A DNA stretch of 64,000 nucleotides, taken from the NCBI GenBank assembly GCA_021323535.1, contig JAJONO010000008.1:1-64000 (forward strand), in the 5' to 3' direction. A program made the translations under genes and the position numbers. This document shows positions 53,568-60,731 of this stretch, one piece after another; position 1 is the first letter of the stretch, and the number at the start of each line of letters is the position of its first letter. The DNA comes from Bacteroidota bacterium (lineage in GTDB: Bacteria > Bacteroidota > Bacteroidia > B-17B0 > Aurantibacillaceae). The notes beneath the pieces are model-generated. The model worked only from the letters and a program-made list of their open reading frames with translations. It was not told the DNA's origin and searched no databases.

Positions 53568-54482
53568 ATGGAATATGGTAAAGTAGAACCCAAATTACTC
53601 GATAAGATCGATCTTAAACTTCCGAAAGATCATCCTCAGACCAAAGCAATTCTTGAAAAACAAAAACCCCTGGCAAAACCTAAGGTACATGTTGGCATGG
53701 CCAAATGGGGAATCCCTCAATGGGTTGGGAAATTGTATCCGAAGAAAACCAAAGCAACCAATTTTCTTGAGGAATACGGGAAACAATTCGATTGTATTGA
53801 ATTTAACGCGATATTTTATCAACTTCCAACGCTTGAACAGGTAAAGATCTGGAAAAGCAAGGTGGGGAAGGACTTTAAATTTTGCCCCAAATTTCATGAA
53901 GCGATTACACATCGTAAACGTCTTAAAGATGTAAGGGAAGAACTGGATAAATTTCTGTCGGTTGCTCATGAGCTTGGAAAAAATCTCGGGCCTGTGTTCC
54001 TGATGCCACATCCACAAATGGGAGAAAAACATCTTGAAACCATTCAGCTTTTTTTAGAATCTATTCCAAAAGAAATTGAAGTATTCGCGGAATTTCGTCA
54101 CCCTGACTTTATGACGAAAAAAACATTGGTGGATGAAATGTACACCTGGATGGAAAAGAAAAAAGTAGGCTCTGTTATTACCGATACAGCCGGTGTTCGT
54201 GAAGGCGTTCACATGCGGCTTACCACACCCGAAGCATTTATTCGTTTTGTCGGAAACAGTTTACACGACAGTGATTATACGCGAATTGATGATTGGGTGA
54301 AACGCATCAAAGACTGGAACAAAAAAGGAATTAAAGAAACTTATTTCTTCATGCATATGCACGACGAGCGTTATTCGCCTGAGTTGAGTAAATATTTAAT
54401 TGAAGAGTTGAATAAAAAAGTGGGGACGAACATTAAGCCTTTGACGTTTTATAATGATCCGGAACAGATGGAACTTTTATAA
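53568..54482 (+). CDS. DUF72 domain protein
   Basis: 304 residues, no signal. The TIM-barrel-like DUF72 pattern is clear after residue 40: VHVGMAKWGIPQWVGKLYPK, FDCIEFNAIFYQLPTLEQV, DFKFCPKFHEAITHRKRL, then VFAEFRHPDF and ETYFFMHMHD near the end. The family (YecE/YunF-like) has no firm function. The first 40 residues are a Lys/Pro-rich extension. Stands alone. Confidence 0.9.
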   Translation: MEYGKVEPKLLDKIDLKLPKDHPQTKAILEKQKPLAKPKVHVGMAKWGIPQWVGKLYPKKTKATNFLEEYGKQFDCIEFNAIFYQLPTLEQVKIWKSKVGKDFKFCPKFHEAITHRKRLKDVREELDKFLSVAHELGKNLGPVFLMPHPQMGEKHLETIQLFLESIPKEIEVFAEFRHPDFMTKKTLVDEMYTWMEKKKVGSVITDTAGVREGVHMRLTTPEAFIRFVGNSLHDSDYTRIDDWVKRIKDWNKKGIKETYFFMHMHDERYSPELSKYLIEELNKKVGTNIKPLTFYNDPEQMELL

Positions 54483-54497
54483 GACTCCAATTTCCTC

Positions 54498-54660
54498 TCC
54501 TACTTTTCGCGCGAATCCCGCAATTATAAAAACTATACTGTCATCCTGACGAAGGAAGGATCTGTTCTTTTACGATCTTAATAGCCCAGATTTCTTCCTT
54601 CGGCCTCGACAAGGAAAAACTATACCTCTTTTCTTCCTACTTTTCGCGCGAAAAAGTAGG
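54498..54660. repeat. Direct and inverted short repeats
   Basis: TCCTACTTTTCGCGCGAA occurs at 54498-54515 and again at 54635-54652. The second copy is part of a near-perfect 25-base palindrome with a CGCGCG centre (54636-54660). AAAAACTATAC occurs twice as well (about 54528-54539 and 54615-54625). Between them GAAGGAAGGATC and TTCTTCCTTCGGC are mutually inverted. There is no gene here. Confidence 0.6.
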
Positions 54661-54667
54661 CAAAACG

Positions 54668-54800
54668 CTTTTGACCTTTTGTAGGAAATTTTTCTCCGGC
54701 GAGGTAGAGGCAGCCGGAGAAAATCGACGTTGATCAGGCCGTACGTCCCACAAGGGGCCTCGATTGCCTGATCACGTCTATTTCTGCAAAAGATCAAAGG
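54668..54800 (+). ncRNA. Candidate structured element, three-way junction
   Basis: Bases 54668-54687 pair with 54781-54800: 20 positions with one mismatch (C54675/A54793) and G-T wobbles at 54669/54799, 54682/54786 and 54685/54783. Hairpin 1 is TTTTCTCCGGC (54690-54700) with GCCGGAGAAAA (54713-54723), 11 perfect pairs. Hairpin 2 is GACG-T-TGATCAGGC (54726-54739) with GCCTGATCACGTC (54766-54778), 13 pairs with one bulged T. Three wobbles on the + strand against one on the minus suggest the + strand is the RNA. No known family is recognised; a repeat element rather than a transcribed RNA remains possible. Confidence 0.55.
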
Positions 54801-54841
54801 GCAGCATCCCTCAAACTAAACGTAAAATAACCCTGATTGAT

Positions 54842-57529
54842 TTACTTATTCTTATTTTCTACAGCCTGCGTTGGACTGTAACCAAAATGTTGTGTAAAAC
54901 ATTTAGTGAAATAAGATTGTGACGAGAATCCGCACATGTAAGCCACTTCAGTGATGTTTCCTTTTTTAGCGAGAAGAAACTGTTTTGATTTTTCGAGACG
55001 AATGAGTTTTATCAATTCCGAAGGAGAATATCCTGTCAGGCTTTTTATCTTTCTCTGAAAGTGGCTGCGATTAGTCGCCATTTGATCAGCGAGTGATTCT
55101 ACCGATAATTCTGAATTGTCGAGTTGTTTAAAGATGAGGTCGAATAATTTCTGAGTATACGGTTCGCTGCTGCTGAATTTTTCTTCCGGTGTCTGATCCG
55201 GTTTTTCGGTCTCCACCTTCGATTTAAATTCTTTTTTAATTCCGGTGATTAATTCAATCTGGTTGGTGATTACCGAATTTAGCTCTTCGGGTAAAAATGG
55301 TTTTGTCATGAAAGCCTGCGCGCCTGCGTTAAGCACTTCAACTCGTGTTTGTCCCGAACTCTTGGCCGAGAGAACGATTACGGGAATATGATTTAATCCT
55401 TTGTTCGTCTTTATTTCTTTGATAAAAGATAAACCATCAAGCTCGTCCATCATAAGATCGGTAACAATAAGATCGGGAGTAATATTTTTGAGAAGCATTT
55501 TTGCAAGATTTCCGTTTCTTGCTTTTACAATTTCGTATTGCGATTTTAAAAGATTGCCAACAAAATCCAGAATGTCTTCATCATCCTCAATGAGCATGAT
55601 CAATGCTTTATCACTTTCAGCTGAAACGGCAACTTGTTCTGCTAACTGTTCAGGATGTTTTAAGGTAAGCTCAACAACAAATTTAGTTCCTTTATTTTCT
55701 TCGCTGGTGAAATTTATTTTTCCACCATAAGCATCAACCAGATCTTTTACCAATGATAAACCAATTCCGACACCTGAAGCTTTATTGATGGAACTTTCGC
55801 TTCTGAAAAAGCGATCGAAAATTTTTGGTTGTTCCGAAATAGGAATTCCTATGCCGGTGTCCCACACCTCAATGGTTAATTTTGAGGAATCTTCTTTTTC
55901 TTCCGAATTAAAATTAAGCCCCACGCTTCCTTTTGCTTTTGTATATTTTATCGCGTTCGAGAGAAGATTAGTAATGATTTTTTCAAGCGCGTCTTTATCA
56001 AATACCAGTAAAGTGTCGCTTAAGTTCACACTCGAAATAAAATTAATGTCTTTTTCCGTTGCCAGTTTTTCGAAGCTGGTTATCGTTTCTTTCAGGAACA
56101 AGTCAAGGTTACCTACTGTTTTATTCAGCTTATAGGTGGCGCTGTCGATCTTCGACACATCCAGCATCTGGTTGATGAGTTCATTTAACCGCACCACATT
56201 CTTCTCCGCAAGATTTATATAGTAAAGGCTTTCCTCGTCCTGAACTTTTGGTTTCAGTGTTTTCAAAGGCGCCTGGATCATGCTCAATGGTGTTCTGATC
56301 TCGTGCATGATGTTGGTGAAGAATTTTTCTTTCGCCTCTTCCACTTTTTTCGTAACACGTTTATTGAAATTGATGTAGACCATAATGCCAATGATGACAA
56401 GAATAAGAACAATAAAAATGAGAACGTACAGGTAAATACGTTTTTGCTGTTCGGCAATTTCGCTGTTTTGTAAGTTAAGACGAAGGTCCTGTTCCACAAG
56501 GGTCCTGTTAGTTTCCATCTGGTATTGCCGGGCCAGTTTTTCGGAGTAATTACTGATCTCTTTTTCCTGTAAAGAATCTTTTAATTCGAAAAGAATACGG
56601 AGATTGTCCGCCGACTCCTTGTATTTTCCAAGATCATAATATACCTCGGCTATGTTACCATAAAGCGTTAATTTCTTTCCGGTCATTTTTAAAGAGTCCG
56701 CGATTTTTTTTGCAATGAGATAATTATTAAGCGCTGCCTGATGAGCCCTTCGGGTTTGATATGAATATCCCAGATTAAATAAGGGGTTGATCATGTCTTC
56801 AGGTCCGCCAATAACGCTCCAGAGTTTAAGGGCTCTTTTCCAATAATATTCTGCAGAGTCTCTCAAATTGGTCGACTTGTAATTGTCTTTCCACATGAGA
56901 TTACCATCGGTTTTGATAAGATTGTTTTCCTTGAGAAATTTCCCGAAAAAATAATTGGCGTGGGTGCTTACATAATTTGCCATTAATATAGAGTCGCCCT
57001 GATTTGCGGCTATTATGCCTGCGCGTTTTAAAAGAATTGCCGCGCTATCGTACTCACCAAGTCGCCAGTACTGCGCCGACATATTAAGAAGAGCGTTGGC
57101 TACTTTAACAGAATCGCCGCTCATATGTTTTAATTGAACTTCCTCTTTAAAAAAACTTTTAGCGGCTGCATAATTTTTCTGGGTGAAATAAATACTTCCG
57201 ATCCTGTTTAAAATGTAACCTTCGTATTCGATTTCGTTCTTTACTTTTTTACAGACTTTGAGAGCGGTGAATAAATGTTCGAGGGCGTCTTTTGTATTTT
57301 TCCTTTCGAGGTATATATTTCCCTGGATGTAATGGCCCCTGATAATATATTTTGTTGAGTCCACTTTTTCGGCACGGGCCACCATACGACCAGAATAATA
57401 CAAAGCTGAATCGTAGTCTTCGCCAGCATATGAATTTCTGGCCAAAGCGCTGAGTTGTTTTAATGAAACCTCCTGCGCGAATAATTTTCCCGCCAGAAGA
57501 AAAACAAAAATATACTTCAGTTTACTCAA
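54842..57529 (-). CDS. Hybrid two-component regulator: TPR, histidine kinase, receiver, AraC HTH
   Basis: 895 residues. Signal peptide, then TPR-like repeats to about residue 340 (YLERKNTKDALEHLFTALKV; NPLFNLGYSYQTRRAHQAAL), one membrane helix at about 366-386, HisKA with FFTNIMHEIRTPLSMIQAPL (His near 408), ATPase boxes ITNLLSNAIKYTKAKG and GVGIGLSLVKDLVDAYGGKI, a receiver domain with VTDLMMDELDG (Asp near 690), and an AraC-type HTH from about 796 (SLTGYSPSELIKLIRLEKSK). It lacks the usual beta-propeller sensor; the TPR domain is in its place. Sensor, kinase and DNA-binding parts are all in one chain. Target genes not visible. Confidence 0.93.
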   Translation of the reverse strand: MSKLKYIFVFLLAGKLFAQEVSLKQLSALARNSYAGEDYDSALYYSGRMVARAEKVDSTKYIIRGHYIQGNIYLERKNTKDALEHLFTALKVCKKVKNEIEYEGYILNRIGSIYFTQKNYAAAKSFFKEEVQLKHMSGDSVKVANALLNMSAQYWRLGEYDSAAILLKRAGIIAANQGDSILMANYVSTHANYFFGKFLKENNLIKTDGNLMWKDNYKSTNLRDSAEYYWKRALKLWSVIGGPEDMINPLFNLGYSYQTRRAHQAALNNYLIAKKIADSLKMTGKKLTLYGNIAEVYYDLGKYKESADNLRILFELKDSLQEKEISNYSEKLARQYQMETNRTLVEQDLRLNLQNSEIAEQQKRIYLYVLIFIVLILVIIGIMVYINFNKRVTKKVEEAKEKFFTNIMHEIRTPLSMIQAPLKTLKPKVQDEESLYYINLAEKNVVRLNELINQMLDVSKIDSATYKLNKTVGNLDLFLKETITSFEKLATEKDINFISSVNLSDTLLVFDKDALEKIITNLLSNAIKYTKAKGSVGLNFNSEEKEDSSKLTIEVWDTGIGIPISEQPKIFDRFFRSESSINKASGVGIGLSLVKDLVDAYGGKINFTSEENKGTKFVVELTLKHPEQLAEQVAVSAESDKALIMLIEDDEDILDFVGNLLKSQYEIVKARNGNLAKMLLKNITPDLIVTDLMMDELDGLSFIKEIKTNKGLNHIPVIVLSAKSSGQTRVEVLNAGAQAFMTKPFLPEELNSVITNQIELITGIKKEFKSKVETEKPDQTPEEKFSSSEPYTQKLFDLIFKQLDNSELSVESLADQMATNRSHFQRKIKSLTGYSPSELIKLIRLEKSKQFLLAKKGNITEVAYMCGFSSQSYFTKCFTQHFGYSPTQAVENKNK

Positions 57530-57531
57530 AG

Positions 57532-58497
57532 TTACCCTTTACTTTTACGAAGCGACATTACTTCTTTTCCGATACCGGTAAATGAAACCACGTTGAGAGG
57601 AAACTCGAGAAACACATGAAGGAAACTCAGGAAGAAAAGAACCTCTAATCCTAAATTATAATCGTAAATGTAAAGTGCTATTGAAATGAGCCATAACGCA
57701 ATTGTACCAAATAATATTTTTTTTGGGACCTGGTGCCATTTAATTACAGATGTTTTCGAGAACCAATTCAGGTAATGGTAAGTGTATGCAAAAGCTATAA
57801 AGCGCATGATCACAAAACCGGCGTTAACAGTGAAAATTTGTTTCACATCTTTAAGCTGATCCATATTAAAAAGATTGATCAATCGGAAATTTAATTCGGT
57901 AAACTGATGGTAGCTTTTCTGCGAATATTCGCTTACTACATAATTGAGACTTTGCGGCTGAATATAAAACAGGAGAAAAGAACAAACGATAAGCGCGATA
58001 AGCGAAATGACCCCGGCCCATGATTTTTCTTTCAGTGTTCCGTAAAGCATAAAGGCCCAGGTAAAAATAAATACGTGAATGATGGTTGGCAGAAAAATGG
58101 CGATCCAGGTAAAGTACTGGGGAGCATCGTTCAGAAATTTGATAAAAAGCAGGGATAGAACAACCAATGCAAAACGGTATAACCAATCTTTTATAAAAAC
58201 AAATACTCCGCTAATGAACACGGCAAGCAGGATAATGTCGGCGGTAAGTCCGTAGTCTTTTGGTGGACGATAGTTCCAGTAGACAAGAATCACACAGGCA
58301 ATTGAGAGAAATATAAAATCGTATTTTCCTTTGGTGAAATAGTTTTTCTTATGAAGCCATCCAATTTCAGTGAGATAATGAAGGGGCCCAAGTATTCCGT
58401 ATGAAAATAAAAACAATTCAAAAGGAATGAAGAACGCCACAACGCACGACAAAAGAATGAGGCCTGTATTGAGGTGATGAATGGTTGAGGATTTCAT
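57532..58497 (-). CDS. Multi-pass membrane protein of unknown function
   Basis: 321 residues with about nine hydrophobic helices. The early FFIPFELFLFSYGILGPLHY followed by LTEIGWLHKKNYFTKGKYDF has a His-Tyr and a W-L-H-x-x-x-Y motif between helices two and three, vaguely like diiron or carotenoid-cleaving membrane enzymes, but I cannot assign it. Its start overlaps the stop of the thioredoxin-fold gene by four bases and the sensor kinase begins two bases after its stop, so all three are co-transcribed. Confidence 0.6.
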   Translation of the reverse strand: MKSSTIHHLNTGLILLSCVVAFFIPFELFLFSYGILGPLHYLTEIGWLHKKNYFTKGKYDFIFLSIACVILVYWNYRPPKDYGLTADIILLAVFISGVFVFIKDWLYRFALVVLSLLFIKFLNDAPQYFTWIAIFLPTIIHVFIFTWAFMLYGTLKEKSWAGVISLIALIVCSFLLFYIQPQSLNYVVSEYSQKSYHQFTELNFRLINLFNMDQLKDVKQIFTVNAGFVIMRFIAFAYTYHYLNWFSKTSVIKWHQVPKKILFGTIALWLISIALYIYDYNLGLEVLFFLSFLHVFLEFPLNVVSFTGIGKEVMSLRKSKG

Positions 58498-59525
58498 TTT
58501 TTGTTTTTGGCTTTTGTTTTTGGCTGCGTATATTCTGAAATAAAATCTTTCCAGGCTTTGGTTTTATACGCGTTTGAACCAAAATATATCAAAGCAGGTT
58601 TGATCTGCTCGGGGGATTGATAAAAATTGAGCACTTCTATGGTAGTTAATTTCTCATCTAATATACATAAAGCCGGAAGAGTTAAACGGTTGTTAGATAA
58701 TTTTAACGCTAATGTGTGTAATGGATAATTGCTGATCGGTGTCTTGAAAAATTTTTCGTTCTGAAAAACAAGTGTGTCCGTCATTTCAGCATTGAAATAA
58801 ACCACGTTGTAAGTTTTGTTCACATAGTCGCCAAGCGATGTGTCGGCCAGAGTTGTCTTGGTCATTACTTTCCAGGTGTTACTGAATTCGGCTCCAATGA
58901 GCACTATTGTTTTTTTAGGTTTCTTTTTATTTGCCTTTTCAAGATCTTTGATGCCAGTTAGTTTTATTGGCGCTTTTTTAAATACGGTATCATAAAATGT
59001 ATGATTAAAATGTCTGTTAAATTCATCAAACACGGTGGTTCTCCAGGCATTTTCAACCATGAAAACAAGAATGGGTTCTATTTTTTTATCGTCGAGATAC
59101 CCTTGAGATAATAAATTAAATTCGAAATTATTCGTCACAAAAATTGTGGAAGGATAGCTCAGATTGTTTCCTAAAAATTTAACTGTGAGTTCGTGTGGCG
59201 TTTTTGGTTCCTTTGATAATGGCTTATATACTTTACCATTGTATTCAACCGTATCTTTTGTTTCGGCGTTAAATTTTACAGGATAAAAATTCGCATTGAT
59301 GTACGCTGCAAGATTGGGATTAGAATAGGTGGTTCGCATCATGTGCTTACACCATCCGCACCAATCTGTATAAAAATCAATAAGAAAAGGTTTGGCAGAT
59401 ACTTTGTTCTTTTCCTGGGCCTCTTTAAAGGTGAGCCAGTTGACAAGTCCATTCTCATTTTGGGAAAAAGCTCCTCCCATAAATATAAAAAAACAAACCG
59501 AATATGCAATGAGTTTCCTTAACAC
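58494..59525 (-). CDS. Secreted thioredoxin-fold protein with C-G-W-C site
   Basis: 343 residues. Signal peptide to about residue 21 (AYSVCFFIFMGGAFSQ). SAKPFLIDFYTDWCGWCKHM has the redox pair Cys56/Cys59 at the end of the first strand, like DsbD-gamma/DUF255-type thioredoxins, followed by a cis-Pro loop LSYPSTIFVTNNFEF. A second, degenerate thioredoxin-like half (about residues 200-330; KTIVLIGAEFSNTWKVMT, LTLPALCILDEKL) lacks the cysteines. Probably a periplasmic disulfide or folding factor. It leads the operon with the membrane protein and the hybrid regulator. Confidence 0.82.
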   Translation of the reverse strand: MLRKLIAYSVCFFIFMGGAFSQNENGLVNWLTFKEAQEKNKVSAKPFLIDFYTDWCGWCKHMMRTTYSNPNLAAYINANFYPVKFNAETKDTVEYNGKVYKPLSKEPKTPHELTVKFLGNNLSYPSTIFVTNNFEFNLLSQGYLDDKKIEPILVFMVENAWRTTVFDEFNRHFNHTFYDTVFKKAPIKLTGIKDLEKANKKKPKKTIVLIGAEFSNTWKVMTKTTLADTSLGDYVNKTYNVVYFNAEMTDTLVFQNEKFFKTPISNYPLHTLALKLSNNRLTLPALCILDEKLTTIEVLNFYQSPEQIKPALIYFGSNAYKTKAWKDFISEYTQPKTKAKNKK

Positions 59526-59554
59526 AGGCTTAATGTTATTACAGCTGAAATACG

Positions 59555-59562
59555 TAAATTTG
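59555..59562 (+). promoter_or_regulatory. -7 box of the T9SS cargo gene
   Basis: TAAATTTG fits TAnnTTTG completely and lies 22 bases before the ATG at 59585. I do not find a good -33 TTTG. A second TAAATTTA follows 4 bases later. Confidence 0.4.
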
Positions 59563-59584
59563 TGTAAATTTAAACTATATACCC

Positions 59585-60574
59585 ATGATTAAAAAATTAC
59601 TCTTATTAGCATTTGCAGGTTTTTTGACAAAAACAACCTACTCGCAAAGTTTCTCCTTGTACTATTCTTTCAGCGCAGTTGCGGGCGGCACAGCCAGCAC
59701 AGGGCCAGTTGATCCGACGCCCGCTCCAACAGGAGCCGGAGTTACTTCAGGATCATGGACAGCAGTTGGTACAGGTACGGTGCCTTCAGGTGGCGGGTAC
59801 TTTTCTTTTACTGGCTGGGGAACAGGCGCTACTAATGGCAGCAATACAACATTTACAGGATCCATTGATCCGGGAAAATATTATGAGCTTACACTTTCAC
59901 CTCAATTAAATTATATGGTGACATTAACCAACATGTCATTCGGAACCAGCCGTTCAGGTACCGGAGTCCGTCACTGGTCAGTAAGAACAAATAAAGACAG
60001 TTATACTGCTAACGTTCCTGCTACTTACACGGCTTTAAACGCTGCAGCAAGCGCTACATCACCTGTTATCAGTGTAATTGCCAATGATGTTTTTCAATGG
60101 AACGATGACGCGTTGAACACCGGAACCGGTGCCACAGCTTTTGCAACCAACAATATCTGTAACGTAAATTTCAGTGGAGCCAATTATACCAACCAGGCTG
60201 GTCCTTATACGTTCCGTGTTTATGCATGGGATGCTGAAGGTTCAGGTGGAACATTCAGAATGGATACACTTGTTCTTAACGGAACTTCTACGTTCTCATT
60301 AGGTGTTGGATTACCAACTCTCTCACACGACCTCAACGCTAAATTTAAATTATATCCAAACCCAAGCGCCAATGGTTTAGTGACTGTTGAAGCGAATGGT
60401 AATTTTTCAAAAGTTGAAGTTGTAAATATTCTTGGTTCGGTAGTTGCTTCTCAAAATGCAATCCTTAACGAGAAGATCAATCTTGATCTAACAACTCTTC
60501 CAACAGGAACATATTTCGTAAGAATGACTTCGGGAGCAAAGGTTACAACAGAGAAACTGATTATCTCGAAGTAA
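59585..60574 (+). CDS. T9SS type A cargo protein
   Basis: 329 residues. Signal peptide about residues 1-20 (LLLLAFAGFLTKTTYSQ). One beta-sandwich domain to about residue 235, with SFSLYYSFSAVAGGTASTGP, YYELTLSPQLNYMVTLTNMS, FGTSRSGTGVRHWSVRTNKD and a closing FRMDTLVLNGTS, as in many hypothetical secreted proteins of the phylum. The last 80 residues are a sorting domain: FKLYPNPSANGLVTVEANGN and LTTLPTGTYFVRMTSG. No catalytic residues. Single gene with a good terminator. Confidence 0.87.
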   Translation: MIKKLLLLAFAGFLTKTTYSQSFSLYYSFSAVAGGTASTGPVDPTPAPTGAGVTSGSWTAVGTGTVPSGGGYFSFTGWGTGATNGSNTTFTGSIDPGKYYELTLSPQLNYMVTLTNMSFGTSRSGTGVRHWSVRTNKDSYTANVPATYTALNAAASATSPVISVIANDVFQWNDDALNTGTGATAFATNNICNVNFSGANYTNQAGPYTFRVYAWDAEGSGGTFRMDTLVLNGTSTFSLGVGLPTLSHDLNAKFKLYPNPSANGLVTVEANGNFSKVEVVNILGSVVASQNAILNEKINLDLTTLPTGTYFVRMTSGAKVTTEKLIISK

Positions 60575-60600
60575 AACAGTAAAACTAATTCTTTACAACA

Positions 60601-60636
60601 AAATCCTTGTGGTGCTACCACAGGGATTTTTTATTT
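60601..60636 (+). terminator. Intrinsic terminator
   Basis: AAATCCTTGTGG (60601-60612) and CCACAGGGATTT (60618-60629) form a 12-bp stem with one G-T and a five-base loop, followed by TTTATTTT. Confidence 0.92.
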
Positions 60637-60637
60637 T

Positions 60638-60703
60638 ACACAGAGAAACAGAGAGCACAGAGGAATACAATAACCCTCTCTGTTTCGCTGTGTCTCTGTG
60701 GTG
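60638..60703. repeat. Imperfect inverted repeat (CACAGAGAAACAGAG type)
   Basis: The arm from 60639 (CACAGAGAAACAGAGAGCAC) and the arm ending at 60701 (CTGTTTCGCTGTGTCTCTG) are inverted copies with a few mismatches. It sits between a terminator and the convergent M1 peptidase gene and shares the theme of 21871-21939 and 53431-53529. Confidence 0.6.
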
Positions 60704-60731
60704 AAAAAACATAGAATCCTCAGCGTGACAA

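Noticed and set aside
54570-54797. Reverse-strand 75-codon frame
   Set aside because: It lies fully within the inverted-repeat structures and is rich in Arg/Lys by base composition.
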